Positions 43,061 through 54,464 of a stretch of 64,000 nucleotides of DNA are shown here, piece by piece (the stretch's first letter is position 1; each line of letters starts with the position of its first letter). The notes beneath the pieces were generated by a model. It was not told the origin of the DNA. It did no database searches and saw nothing but the letters and a program-made list of their open reading frames with translations. A program made the translations under genes and the position numbers. This DNA is from Lytechinus pictus (lineage: Eukaryota > Echinodermata > Echinoidea > Temnopleuroida > Toxopneustidae). The DNA is taken from contig NW_026974141.1 in assembly GCF_037042905.1 (NCBI RefSeq), forward strand, positions 4,952,001-5,016,000, written 5' to 3'.

Positions 43061-43559
43061 GATGGGGACTACAACATAGAAATTTTATTGTCGAAAGCCA
43101 TCATGACCAAACGGCCTTTGTAAAATCGGTGAATGAAAAAAACAGTGTCGTCCTGGACACTGGACAAGCTACTTATTTTTCGTCAGCTCCGAATCATATG
43201 ACGATCTGTTGTCTCGGTTCCCAGATCTTCGACAAAGGCTGCTTTGTCATAAGGGCTTAGTTTCGACAATAGGTTCTTACATTGAAGTATTGCCCCGCGC
43301 GTTGTGGGCCAAATTTGTATTGTTTTCACATGAAGAAAGGGGAAAAAAGGAAGAAGGGGGGGGGGGGGGGAATGAGGACATTATTCAACGTAAGAACTTA
43401 ACATAATATAGAGGTTTTCTAATAAGTGCTAAAAGAAGGCTCGGATTTTTTTCTTCAGTGGACCATATCTCATAAGATTTGGACGAGTTGTATAAAATAA
43501 ATGCTAGTTTGCGATTATGAATTTACACAATATGGTTCATTAATTTTTGTATCATTCTG
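43061..43559. other. Non-coding, G-rich run
   Basis: A (G)n run at 43,357-43,370 lies in purine-rich sequence. No gene recognised. Confidence 0.35.
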
Positions 43560-44262
43560 ATTTGGAGTCCCATTAGCATTTTATAATAGGTAAAAAGATT
43601 GATGAATTCAATGATTATACAATGACACATGATAATGCCTCACATAATCTATCATAAGTTGAAACTAGTAAAGATTTAGGAGTGATTGTCGACGCAAAGC
43701 TTAGTTTTGACCAGCACTTTCTGTCAAAGATAATTAAAGCCAATAGGCTAATGAATCTAATTAGGAGAACATTAATTTTGTTTATCTTCACAAGGAAAAC
43801 TTCTTACTCCTATACAAAGCATTGGTTAGACCTCATTTGGAGTATGCTCATGCAGTACGGAGTCCATACTTAAAGAAACATATTCAAGCACTAGAAAATG
43901 TACAAAGAAGGGCCACTAAGTTGGTACCTGAAGTCAAGAACCTTCCATATGAACAAAGATTGATTCAACTAAAACTTCCTACATTAGCATATCGCCGTGC
44001 GCGAGGAGATATGATCGAAACATAGTTATTTCACAGGTATGACCAAGAGGTATATAGTGCCAGATTTGGGTCAGGTGCATGGGCCTACTGGAGGTCATGA
44101 TAAAAAATTGTACATTCCGAGGTCAGTAACTGAGAAACGTAAGAATTATTTTTACACAAGAATGAGGAAACATTGGAATAGCCTAAGTAATGAATTAGTA
44201 AATGCACCCAGTGTCCACAGCTTCGAGAATGGACTGGATAAGTATTAGAGATGTGAACCTGT
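43560..44262 (+). pseudogene. CR1-like LINE reverse transcriptase C-terminal end (frameshifted)
   Basis: Three plus-strand ORFs in succession give DAKLSFDQHFLSKIIKANRL, VRPHLEYAHAVRSPYLKKHI with QALENVQRRATKLVPEVKNL, and RKNYFYTRMRKHWNSLSNEL. The last ends with VHSFENGLDKY. This is the thumb and C-terminal region of CR1/Rex-type RTs. It is 5' truncated and frameshifted, and inserted between GPCR 1 and GPCR 2 in the opposite orientation to them. Confidence 0.88.
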
Positions 44263-44524
44263 GAAGTACAAGTTTGACGCTGACCCACCAGGACATGATC
44301 CGGCCAACCTAAAGAGGAGACAGAATTTGGAGCTGAATATAGTCTTAGACTACATTCAGAAGCATCCATAGGTATCCATAGGTAGGTAGGTAAAATAGAT
44401 GCTTGTTTGTGTTTATGAATTTACACAATATGGCTCGTTAATTTTTGCATAATTCTCATTTGGAGTCCCATTATCATTTTTTGTGGGACACGCTGTAGAA
44501 ACTATAAATTTATGCAAAAATCTA

Positions 44525-44615
44525 GAACAATAATGATGATGATGATAATAATAGTAATAATGATAATAATGATAATGACAATAATAATAATAATAATAAT
44601 GATAATAATAATAAT
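44525..44615. repeat. (ATA/ATG)n microsatellite, SINE tail
   Basis: Runs of aataatgatgat and aataataataat directly abut the SINE at 44,630-44,902 on its 3' side (minus-strand sense), as at the other SINE copies. Confidence 0.8.
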
Positions 44616-44629
44616 TGTGATATGATTAA

Positions 44630-44902
44630 ACAACAGCGCTTAATGCAATATTTCTAAGCGCTCCATATACACGGAGTAATACTCCGACTTTAGCTCGGCT
44701 ATACCTTGATCAGGCGTTCGAGCATTCAACAAAATTCCTTCCTACCGGCTACCTATTTACTGCACCTGGGTGGAGAGTGGCAGAGGTTGAAAAGGGCCTT
44801 GCCGGAGGAGGCAAGTAGCGGATGTTACTTGAACCACGACCTTGTCATACTTGTGGTTCAAAGTCCGGAGACTTATTCACTGACTGAGCCACAAAACCTC
44901 CA
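44630..44902 (-). mobile_element. tRNA-derived SINE (degenerate head)
   Basis: The minus strand starts with ggaggttttgtggctcagtcagtgaataag and B-box-like gtggttcaagtaac. It continues with a SINE body (gcagtaaataggtagccggt) and a triplet-repeat tail. It is more diverged from the 9.1-kb and 47.6-kb SINEs. Confidence 0.7.
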
Positions 44903-45540
44903 CATTAGATCAAGTCCATATTGTGCGAGTGTTCCATATGCGTGGCATTATTCAACTTGGCTCATTATTTTGTTCCCACTTTTTCTTCCTTGTTTGTACA
45001 GATTTTCTCGATATTTCCCCACGATTATATTTTTCATTTATTTGTTTATTTTTATTTATTTTCAGTTTTATTTAATCAGGGTGGCCTCATCATTTAACAA
45101 ACTGCTGTCCTTGAGGACCCTGAAATAAAAATCAATATGTACAATATTTACAAAGAATGAATACAAATGAAATTGGCATACACTAAAACAACAGATATAT
45201 AAGAAACATTTATCGATGTACTACTACTATTGCAACGTCAGCATAATTTGATATCTGGTTTACTTCATTATGATACGGCTTTTAAAAAGATTAACGAAGT
45301 TTTTGAACCTTTTTTAACACAAATGTTAAACGTTTGAAGCAATACATATTAGAAATTTAACATTTTTTTTTTGTCAAACAAAACCTGATCACTTTATAAT
45401 AGTAAAACGGTTTGTTTAAATCGTTTGAACTTTAAACTGCTATTACAACTACTGCAGTAACACTATTACTTCTATTACCAATATTACTACAGTTACTACT
45501 AGTCTTACCACTGCAAGTATTGTTATATCTACTACTTCAT
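44903..45540. other. Non-coding, with triplet simple repeats
   Basis: (ACT/ATT)n-like runs at 45,220 and 45,420-45,540 resemble those 3' of gene 1 (40,855-40,930), consistent with a duplicated 3' flank. Confidence 0.4.
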
Positions 45541-45595
45541 GTACTCGTGACAAGGTGAAGGAGGGCTGAATAAAGATGAATGCCCCTTTATCAAT

Positions 45596-46648
45596 TTAAA
45601 TAGAAACCGTTTCACTTGTCTGATTCCGAGCCTTGGAAATTGTTTGTACCGCTTCAGTTTTGCTCTTTCTGTTACCTTTGCAGAAGACCTTTCTTAGACC
45701 TTTCTGAAACCAGCGGTATTGAAAAGAATAAATGAAGGGATTTATCCACATGTTTCCAAAACCAAGAATCACGGAAATCTTATAGAGCAAGCTGTTCAAG
45801 TCCACGCCCGCTCCACAGCAATTGAAGATGAAGAGTAAGACCATATTCGTAGACCAACATACAATAAAGAATACCGAAACCATTAGTAGGGTCTTTATGA
45901 TATTTCTTCTTGCTCTGCTCCGGTAATCGGCGATGCGCGGTTGTTGGCTTGCGATTTTTGAATTGGGCTTCTTCTCGCCTCGCGTAGAATGATTGAATGC
46001 GCGCATACTATCGTTGCGAAGCCGAATGAAGATCCCTGTGTACACGACAACCATAACAACGACAGGCAATATGAATTCCAGAGTAACGGCTACAGGTTGA
46101 AAGACGTTCTTGAAAGCAGGATGAGAAAAGAATGATTGTATGCAGTCGTTACCATCAAAGAAGGTAAAATACCCCGACGAGAGCTGGAATAAAAACCCTA
46201 TAGCCCATGGGAGGAATGCGATGAACTTGAGGAGCTTATAGTTGGTATGTTGTCTGAAACGGATGGGGTAAAATACGGCACAAAAACGTTCCAGTGTCAT
46301 CAAGACCAGGTTCAGAGAACTAGCTACGATAAGTGACCAGAACGGGTACCTACTATACCAGTAACGGCAGATAAACGTAGCCAGACCTGGTCGATCTTTT
46401 GGCAGTGATGGTAGTGGTAGAACATAGTTAGCGATTAGGATAACCGACGTACACAGATCGATCAGGGATTGGTTGGCGATGAAGAGATTTGTGATACTCT
46501 GGAGATCACCGACTCTGGCAATAACAAGGAGTACGAGCCCATTGCCAATGATTCCAAATACGCCAAACAGGACATACACAATTGTGGTTGAGAGGTAGCT
46601 GAGCCCTTCAGACGTCGAAACTGTACTTGGAACGCTGGAGTTATTCAT
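45596..46648 (-). CDS. Rhodopsin-class GPCR 2 (intronless, intact; near-duplicate of GPCR 1)
   Basis: 350 codons, close to gene 1 over its whole length. Differences cluster in the N terminus (three residues shorter), the ECL2/TM5 region and intracellular loop 3. Landmarks are GN 35-36, TM2 Asp 64, Cys 94, ERF 120-122, TM4 Trp 148, ECL2 Cys 169, TM5 Pro 195, CWSTN from 264 and NPFIY 303-307. TM6 again has Thr in place of the usual proline. N3 (NSS) is a glycosylation site. The start Met has A at -3. Flanking DNA on both sides is also duplicated, so a whole block was copied. Probably a recent tandem duplicate with divergent ligand contacts in ECL2/TM5 (inference). Confidence 0.93.
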   Translation of the reverse strand: MNNSSVPSTVSTSEGLSYLSTTIVYVLFGVFGIIGNGLVLLVIARVGDLQSITNLFIANQSLIDLCTSVILIANYVLPLPSLPKDRPGLATFICRYWYSRYPFWSLIVASSLNLVLMTLERFCAVFYPIRFRQHTNYKLLKFIAFLPWAIGFLFQLSSGYFTFFDGNDCIQSFFSHPAFKNVFQPVAVTLEFILPVVVMVVVYTGIFIRLRNDSMRAFNHSTRGEKKPNSKIASQQPRIADYRSRARRNIIKTLLMVSVFFIVCWSTNMVLLFIFNCCGAGVDLNSLLYKISVILGFGNMWINPFIYSFQYRWFQKGLRKVFCKGNRKSKTEAVQTISKARNQTSETVSI

Positions 46649-47267
46649 ACTTGAAAGATGTACTAGACACGGTTATATCAATCTCCTGATAATAATAATT
46701 CACGTTAGAAAATGAGTTGTTTATTTTTACAAGAAAAGAAATGTCAGGGGTAAATAACGGAATTACAAGATGGCTTTATATATGTTACTCCTTTCTATCG
46801 CTTCCATGGCATCCGGCATAGCTAGTTATAGAGGAATGTCACATCATCACTTTTCCACTTCCACATGTTTAGAGTGATACTGCATACTTAACTGAGCAAC
46901 AGATAGACATTCGATGCATTAATCAGGTGTTCATCTTCTTAATTGATAAATGGTCAGCGTGAATGCGTCGTTACGTCGAAGTATACGTCGAAGTAAAATT
47001 TACGTTCTACGGAAAGCACTTTATATAGCCTCATCAAAAATGGGAGACAAAAATTAAGTACAGTGAGAGAGAGAGAGGGGGGGGGGGGTGGATGTAACAA
47101 TTCTAGACTGTGTATAGCCGTCCATCCGCTAGCTATCACAAACAGATTTGTCATGGTGAGTATGCAAGCTGTCGTATGAAAGGCAATTATAGTAAACTTC
47201 ATTTGCATGGACTTGCAGTGAAAGGTTTATGAAAGCAGAGTCAGCTTTGACTAACTGATATATTACC
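46649..47267. other. Upstream flank of GPCR 2, paralogous to 42,064-42,900
   Basis: Same order of words as upstream of gene 1, with an (AG)n(G)n run at 47,068-47,090 in the position of the gene 1 microsatellite. Lacks the MITE at 42,581. Confidence 0.6.
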
Positions 47268-48030
47268 GCCCTTTCACACGTTAAACAAAATCGTCATGTG
47301 AATGATGATTCCAGTGAAAAATAAGGCTAATGACGAATATCTAGCACGTGTGAAACCAAACTAGAACATGATTAGCAACAGAAACACTAATTACAGTCAC
47401 GATTATTATAGCAATCATTAAAATGGTGATACAAAATTATGTGTGAAAAGGCCCCTAGGCATTACCTATATTATTGATATTCCTTTAAAAGCCGCCCATG
47501 ATAATGGTTAATCTTTCTATATATTGGCATGTCCAAGGGACTTTTCACACGTGAATCCTGAATCATCATTGTAATGATCATTGCTATTGTAATCGTGACT
47601 GTGATTAGCGTTCGAGATTCTAATCATAATAATAATAATAATAATAGACAGTTCTTGTATAGCGCATAACACATTATAAATAACGTCTCTATGCGCTTCC
47701 AAAGGACTTGGATATTATTACCCTGGCTTTAGCCCCGCAGCCTTTTACAGCGCTGGGGCGTTTCAAGGAATAAATTCCTGCCAGGTACCCATTCACCTCA
47801 CCTGGGTTGAGTGCAGCACAATGTGGATAAATTTCTTGCTGAAGGAAACTACGCAATGGCTGGGATTTGAACACACGACCCTCTGTTTCAAAGTCCGAAG
47901 ACTAATCCACTGGGCCACAACGCCCCACATCATGTTCTAGTATGGTGTCACACGTGCTAAATTAGCCTTATTTTTCACTGGAATCATCATTCAAATTACG
48001 ATATTTTTACCATGTGAAAGGGCAGTATAT
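47268..48030. mobile_element. MITE-like element (CCCTTTCACACG ends) carrying a nested SINE
   Basis: The left arm (47,268-47,372: ccctttcacacgttaaac ... tagcacgtgtgaaacc) is inverted in the right arm (47,935-48,030: ggtgtcacacgtgctaaa ... catgtgaaaggg). The SINE at 47,622-47,927 lies inside. The whole element is missing from the paralogous position near gene 1 (about 42,890-42,950). Confidence 0.85.
47622..47927 (-). mobile_element. tRNA-derived SINE nested in a MITE
   Basis: The minus strand shows ggggcgttgtggcccagtgg (A box) and a B-box-like sequence, the shared body (cattgtgctgcactcaaccc) and an (ATT)n tail at 47,622-47,646. Same family as 9,117-9,401. Confidence 0.9.
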
Positions 48031-48135
48031 TAAATTATCAATATTTGCTACCACTCCCTGTTTCATGTTTGTGTATTTTTTTATTCCGCTGATTGACGCA
48101 GGCAAAATTCGCATTTCATTTAACAAAAGGAAATA

Positions 48136-48690
48136 GTAGCAACACAAATTCCAAATGACCGTTGGAAAAAACCCGGACTGATGCTTTAATCAGTTTATTG
48201 ATAATTAAATTGGGTCTCAAACGATATAAACTACAATACAGAAATTTACCACGGTGAATTTGATTCGGCAATACTCGTTTTGATCAGCCGCAACGCTGTA
48301 ACAAAATGTAGGCTGACGTTCAGTAACAGCGCCCTGGCGATTTGTATTATTAGTTTTATTATTGTTGTTGTTATTGTTGTTGGTATTATCATTATTATTA
48401 TTATAAATAAGTAAATAAACCAGTGCTTAGATTCAGTCTTTATTATCATTATCATTTAATGAGATTATTACCATGGAACTTAGCTTTGATTTGTTGCCCT
48501 TTGGATTGATAACTCTATTAGTGTTCGGAATCAAGCCAAGGCGTTTAAATGCAACAAACTTTACTTTCTATGATTTACCAAGTTGACAAAAGATTGTGCA
48601 ACTTAAGTACTTAAAGTATCAATTAGTTATAAGTACAATAATAGAATGACTCGTGTGCTGCTTATGATTTTTTTTCCTGGCGATGAACTA
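48136..48690. other. Non-coding between SINE/MITE and pseudogene 3
   Basis: It includes a (TTA/TTG)n run at 48,345-48,410. No gene recognised. Confidence 0.35.
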
Positions 48691-48699
48691 TTAATTGCT

Positions 48700-49691
48700 T
48701 TAGATGATCGTAGACACGTGACTTTGGTGGTCATCTCTCCTGTTCTTGCAGAATACTTTTCTCAGACCTTTCTGAAACCAACGATATTGGAATGAGTAGA
48801 TAAATGGATTGATCCACATATTTCCAAAGCCCATAAATACAGATATCTGGTACAGCACGCTATTAAGCTCGATCCCTACCACACAACAAACCAAAGCAAA
48901 AGCAAAACCGTTATTCAAAGACCAGCATATCAGGAAAAGGAACGAGGCGGTTAACAATTTTTTTTAATGGTGTTATTTGTTGCTCGACTTCGATAATCTC
49001 CAACCTTCTCAATTCTGATAATGGGCCTGGGGTTTATTTCTTTATGATTACTGCGTCCAGAAACCTCACCATTAAGGAATCTACGCATCTGATGCGTAAA
49101 CAACGACCTTTACCAATACTGGAAATACAAACTCTAAAAAAAAAAGCTCCAGCCGCAAAGGTTCTCATGAAGATGGTTCCCATAATGACACGTATAGCAC
49201 AAACCGATTGTCTTCGACGAAAGAATATAACAGGACAAAAGAATGGAAAAGGAAACCAATGGCCCATGGGAGTACTTAAGCATCGAGTGTTAGTATGGCT
49301 GCGATATCTGTTGGAAAGGAAAATGGTGCAAAAACGTTCCAGTGCCATCAGGACTAGATTCAATGAACTGACAACTATGAGGGGCCAAAATAATTACTTG
49401 GTGCACCAGATGCGGCAGAGGAACTCAGAGAGGATTTGTTGATCAGATGGTACAGACTAGTGAGGGAAAACGAAGCTTGCGATAAGAACGATCGAGGATG
49501 AGAAGTCGATTAAGGATAGGTTGGCAATGAAAAGATTGGTGACACCACGAATATTTTCGACTTGGGCGATGACCATGAGAACGAGTGCTTTGCCGGCGAC
49601 ACCGAAGATACCGAAAACAGAATAGACAATAACAGAAGATAGATAGATGGCTTGATCCTGAAGACGTCGCAGGCTGTGTGCCGTTTTCCAT
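48700..49691 (-). pseudogene. Rhodopsin-class GPCR 3, frameshifted pseudogene
   Basis: It starts like a normal member (MENGTQPATSSGS, with an N-glycosylation site) and then loses frame within TM1. A second frame shows the TM1-TM2 equivalents, with GK in place of the invariant GN. TM3 survives as NLVLMALERFCTIF. TM4-TM5 are scrambled across frames. The last 85 codons (48,700-48,957) keep LICWSLNN (TM6, no proline), GFGNMWINPFIYSFQYRW and VFCKNRR. Its wording is closer to genes 4-6 than to 1-2. Several frameshifts and stops make a receptor impossible. Confidence 0.9.
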
Positions 49692-50099
49692 TGTGTAGTA
49701 AGCCTGAAAAAATGCCAACAGCAGATACTTAAAGAGTTAAGAATGCATATGTTTTGAAGGATTTCTTTATCTGTTTCTGCAGAAGTCCTTTTAAAGCATT
49801 CCAGTGAACCTTGCTCTTCATTGTGGCAACAATCACATGCGAGGTATCCTTTATACTTTTTATAGTATTTCGTCTTTCACATGTCCACCTTTTACATTTA
49901 TGCACATGTAAACAGTCTCCTTCGGTCCCTTGCAATTATGATCAGAGAGTGTAAACCTACAGATGCCGTGATAGAAGCAAGCCAAGTGAGGCTAAAAGTG
50001 TTTCACCATTCATGCGAATATAACGACGAAAACATAAGCAAAACAATCAACGGACACGGTTTTCAATAAAAGACTTTAATAACAAAATAAACCTTTTAT
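49692..50099. other. Upstream flank of GPCR pseudogene 3
   Basis: No motif recognised; ORFs at 49,729-50,069 look random. Confidence 0.3.
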
Positions 50100-50560
50100 T
50101 AAAATTAGCGAAACTTTATGCCATAACTTTCTTATTTTACATCTAATTTTGATGAATGTTTCAGTGTTATGCTTGTTTAATCTTTCCCTGTTGATTCAAA
50201 TCAACATTTTTTCTGGAATGGACTCGACCTTTAAAGCCTTCTAATTAATAAAAAGCTTTACTAAAAATCTCTTTAAAAGGCTTTTAACAAAATCCTTAAA
50301 CTCTAAGCCTTTGATTTAAATAAATAGGCTTTGATTTGAACAAAGGTCTTTTATTTAAGCCTCTTATTAAACCGTTCTATTGAAGCCTTTTATAAAATAT
50401 TTTTCATTGAAAGTCTTTTAAGGTTAAGTCTATCCCCCCAAAAAATGTTGTTTTGAATCCAATATAGAGAAATTGAACAAGCATAACAATGAAAATGTCT
50501 TTAAAATGATGTAAAATAAGAAAGTTATGACATTTTAAAGTTTGGCTTATTTTTTTTTCT
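50100..50560. mobile_element. MITE-like inverted repeat rich in AAGGCTTTTA words
   Basis: The left arm (gccataactttcttattttacatc ... tgttatgcttgtttaat) is inverted in the right arm (attgaacaagcataaca ... gatgtaaaataagaaagttatgac). The centre repeats aagcctttta and its complement. A third single arm lies at about 50,920-51,060. Confidence 0.7.
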
Positions 50561-51172
50561 TCAAAAAACAGTATAATGTTATACTTATGCACTACTCAGG
50601 GCCATACAAATCGAGAGAGTCAATGATGTCCCTCATGCACTATTTATTGATTTTTTTTATTGTTTGAATTATATATATATTTCAATTTTTACAGATTCGA
50701 CTAAAAGGACCAACATAACTGAACCATAACATGTTGAAATAATTGTAATATCACATGTTCAGTGGGAATAAATCCTTGCTTGACATGACAATGAGGAAAA
50801 ATTTGAATTTTTCATATTTCATATGATAAAATACAATAGAAAGCGGGTAACGTAATCAGTCCCCTAATTTGCATACCGACCATAATGTGGATAACTCTTT
50901 TGTGAAATTAAGCAAAACTTAAAAATGTCATAACATTCTTTACCCGATTTTGATTTTTAAAATTCAGTGTTAGCGTGGTTGAATTTTTCTTTCTTTATAA
51001 ATCCAAATAAACTTTTTGTTGGGGTGGACTTGTCTTTTAATAAACCTTTTATCAATGCTTTTTTGATAAAAGGCTTTTAATAAACATTTGATTGGTGAAG
51101 CAATAGCTATATTTATATATATATCAATAACAACACATATATATATATATATGTATATATTAATAACAACTG

Positions 51173-51358
51173 AGGGTGTTTCACAAAGATTTAAGTATGC
51201 TGACGCGTGCATGATATTAAACGCGCTTATTGACCAATACGCAGTAGTGCGCCTCCTCTTGGCATGATCTGACCAATGCAGTAATGCCTTTATAATGCAC
51301 GCGACTCGGCCTTTAAGTGCGACTCTAAGTCATACTTAAATCTTTGTGAAACACCCCC
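51173..51358. mobile_element. MITE-like element (GGGTGTTTCACAAAGATTTAAGTATG ends)
   Basis: The ends gggtgtttcacaaagattta and taaatctttgtgaaacaccc are perfect inverted repeats. A lone right end of the same family is at 52,045-52,074. Confidence 0.9.
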
Positions 51359-51495
51359 AGTTATTATTAATATATAGATATATATATACATATAGTGTGA
51401 AAGAAATGGATGAAGAGAACAATGGTAGGCGTAGCTTAAATCAAGGTTTCCCAGAGCTATCTACCCTTTGGAAAAATTGGTGATGCCGAAAAAAT

Positions 51496-51566
51496 GTCTC
51501 TGCCGGGAATCGAACCCGGGCCCCCAGCTCTGAACGCCGGCGCCTTAACCACTAGACCACAGAGAC
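51496..51566 (-). tRNA. tRNA-like gene, anticodon UCA (possible opal suppressor or SINE head)
   Basis: The 71-nt minus-strand sequence folds as a standard cloverleaf. It has acceptor GTCTCTG/CAGAGAC (7 bp), A box TCTAGTGGTTAAGG, anticodon stem CCGGC/GCTGG with loop GTTCAGA, and T arm CCGGG-TTCGATT-CCCGG with a perfect B box. With U33 in place, the anticodon is TCA, which would read UGA. It lacks the long variable arm and 9-bp acceptor of selenocysteine tRNA. A T6 run follows the 3' end, a proper Pol III terminator. The body resembles tRNA-Glu-type heads used by SINEs. Whether it is a gene, a mutant pseudogene or part of a repeat cannot be decided here. Confidence 0.6.
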
Positions 51567-52044
51567 GGGTTTAGTGGCTAGGGCGACCCCGATCCGATTG
51601 ACCGTCAGATAGACAGATTTTCGACACTATACCAATTATAATTTCCTTTGTCGGGTGAAGGTGGGTTTTGAACAATGACAAGCATATATATATATATATA
51701 TATGTTGTTATTAATAAATATATAGCTATTGTTCGAAATCATTGTACGAATACCCATGTTCAAATTTGTGACTATGCTATCATCCTTCTTAGAATAAAAG
51801 TAAGTTTAATATCTAGTCGTATTGACGTCATAGCAGTCGTACGATTGGCTACGATTTGAACCTTATTTGGCCTTTACTCCAAAATAAAGGCTTACAATCT
51901 TACAAAATGTTATATTAGTATTCTTGTAATTAATTTTAAACTCAAATAAAATGACATGTTCCATTCACATTTTCAGAAAATGAGTAAAATGCAATTTGTT
52001 CCAAAATCAGATCGCAAACAGTCGTAAGGTGAGCAGTGGCCTTT

Positions 52045-52074
52045 AGTCATACTTAAATCTTTGTGAAACACCCC
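52045..52074. repeat. Solo MITE end
   Basis: Matches the right terminus of 51,173-51,358 (catacttaaatctttgtgaa then acaccccc), with no left partner. Confidence 0.7.
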
Positions 52075-52079
52075 CTGGT

Positions 52080-52950
52080 TTATTAAAATTCCGTAGAAAT
52101 AAAATCACCATGGCAACGCGTCTTTAGATGCGTCTTTTTCAGTGCGCTTCTTCTTCAGCGCATTGATTTCTTTGAAAGGTGAGCTTCACAAGCTGTATGC
52201 CCATGAACAGACGTGTTTTTCACTAATGTTTCTGAAACGGATTTTGAATTCTCTTTTTTTTTGTCACACCATTGGCACTGACGAAGAATGTGACTACCTT
52301 TCATTTTTTAGAGCAACGCTTCCTTCAAAATCTACAATTTTATTTCTGCGCCATTTTACTAAACCAATCGTGATCATGTTATTCCCTATAATGCAGCAGG
52401 CTTTTGTATACGATCAAGGAGAGGCAATTTCAAGAGTGTTTCACGAAAAGCTTTTAGGCATCTGCATTTCATCGGTAATAGATAAGCCGGGAGAAGGCCG
52501 AATGACTTAGCACATTTTACATGTATTTTATTCTTTGAAACAAGTGCTTCATATATACATCAATTCATGTCAATAAATTATGTAATAATATTTTTTTTTA
52601 ATCACGTATGAACAAAACATTTGGCAATTAAGGCAAGATGCTAATCGAGGTTAGCCCCAAATAATGTCATTATCATAGTTTAAACAATTGTTTATAAAAC
52701 TAAATCACAATATTGTACATCAAATACAATACTTATTCTACGTATTCCTGATACAGACAATTTTAATTTTTAGTGAAAGTATTTACACTATTTCAAGGCA
52801 AAAATATCTTCATTTTTCACAAAAATCTTTATACAGAAATTATTTGTTTTCATGCAGTATATACCAGACCAAGTTAACTATTATCTTCCAGTAGCATTAG
52901 TTTTAACGATTTGCTAAATATCTTGTGACTGGGGGTATATCAAATATTAC
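52080..52950. other. Non-coding, one unexplained ORF
   Basis: A plus-strand frame of 122 codons at 52,142-52,510 starts with a Met-Arg-Phe-rich stretch. It has no recognisable motif, so I do not call it a gene. Confidence 0.3.
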
Positions 52951-52959
52951 TTGGCAGAT

Positions 52960-54200
52960 TATTCCATTAAGTAGGACCAAAAAATGAAATTGATTGTTTT
53001 CCCAAATTGGTGGATTTTTTTTCACGAATCATATTCCGCTTTTCTCTATTTCTTGTATAGCAAGGATGGTCTATGAATGAAAAATAATCAATAAAACTAT
53101 GCTGCAATCGATTATTAATTAAATCGTGCATAAATATTCCTATCAAATATTGGTATTGTTTAAAAATATCGAGAATATTTAGATCATAAAATAAAGGAAT
53201 ATAGTGATAAGTATAATGGTTGAACGTCATTATTTTAGCTATTTTTTTAAAGTAATAATATAGGGTTCAGGGTTGTTTTACACGTCCCAAACTTCACCAT
53301 ATGTGATATGTGGTAAAATAAATGAGTTGTATAACATAACTACGATTCTGTTTGTTACATATACTTTGTTTTCGTAACATTGATTTCAAATTGTTGGCAT
53401 TGCACCACGCTTTTATATTCTTTAAATTGACACCAATTTCTGATAAATCAATATGTCGTTCATCGCAATTGAAAGTAATAATAAATTCGTGTAATCCGTA
53501 AAAAGCCAGACATTGAAATAATTTGATGAGTTTATCAGATCGTTTATACAACAACGACAAACTTGGACCTAAAATTGATCCTTGTGGAATACCGCATGAA
53601 ATCGACCTGTATTTGGAATTTACACCATTATAATAATTTTTTTTCATGTTTCCTAAATAATCATTAAACCACTCTACTTGCCACGAATGCCATAGTGTTC
53701 TAGTTTCTTATAGAGAATAAAATGTTTAATCGTATCAAAAACTTAAGCAAAATCTATGAATATTCCTACTGTCATCTTTCCTTCATCAGTATATCTTGTA
53801 ATTTGATTAATCAGAGTTATCAGAGAAAGTGTCGTAATGTATCAATTTCTAAAACCATATTGGTGTTTATAGAATATTTCATTTTTTTCTATGAAACGTG
53901 CATTAACTAGTTTTTTTTTCTTTCTTCAAATAATTTGCTAATCGCGGGTAAAACCGATATTGGTCTATAACTTCCAGGTAAGTCTTTATCTCCATTTTTG
54001 AAAACTGGTATAACCTCTACGACTTTTAATTTATCTGGAAAATGCCTATGGTAAATGAAAATTTGAATAGATGAGAAAGAGGTTTGCACATACAATCCAT
54101 AGCATATATCAACAGTCGAACTGATATGCCATCATAACCACTTGCTTTAGATTGATCAAGTGTTTATGACATTTCTTTAACTTCTGAACTTGTTATTTGC
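52960..54200 (-). pseudogene. LINE reverse transcriptase, broken, minus strand
   Basis: From right to left one reads KVVEVIPVFKNGDKDLPGSY and RPISVLPAISKLFEE (53,907-54,095). A broken DFAKVFDTIKHFILYKKL block comes next, then SCGIPQGSILGPSLSLLY (53,294-53,647). The C-terminal region is IPLFYDLNILDIFKQYQYLI, MHDLINNRLQHSFIDYF (52,967-53,230). The FADD box is not intact. This is a CR1/Jockey-like LINE, distinct in wording from those at 5 kb and 26 kb. Confidence 0.85.
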
Positions 54201-54459
54201 AGGAAGAAAAATGTTTGACTAATGTATGGACCCATGAACTCTCGGTAATCACATATTCGAGCCACTATTTTTGTTCATTGATATAACCCCAAATTTTATT
54301 TGAATCTTTTCTTTTCCTGCTTGAAACTTATGTTCATAATGCAAAGAAAACTTGTGGTAATATCAATGAACTTTCATCTTCATATACTTTTCAAATTTGC
54401 GATTCAAAGATCTCACATTCACATGCGAAATTGAGCCTGCATGACTGAGAAGAGGCTTT
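54201..54459. other. Short gap, probably LINE-derived
   Basis: Nothing clear; possibly the decayed LINE 5' portion. Confidence 0.3.
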
Positions 54460-54464
54460 TGTCG

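Larger units (their letters stand above)
51101..51734. mobile_element. Composite inverted-repeat element holding a MITE and a tRNA-like gene
   Basis: The left end caatagctatatttatatatatatcaataacaac is the approximate inverse of the right end gttgttattaataaatatatagctattg. Between them lie the MITE at 51,173-51,358 and the tRNA-like sequence at 51,496-51,566. The TA-rich ends make the exact borders uncertain. Confidence 0.55.

Noticed and set aside
49044-49442. Plus-strand ORF of 132 residues
   Set aside because: Antisense of the GPCR pseudogene 3.
52142-52510. Plus-strand ORF of 122 residues
   Set aside because: No motif, no paralog in the window and no codon pattern that stands out; may be chance in AT-rich DNA.
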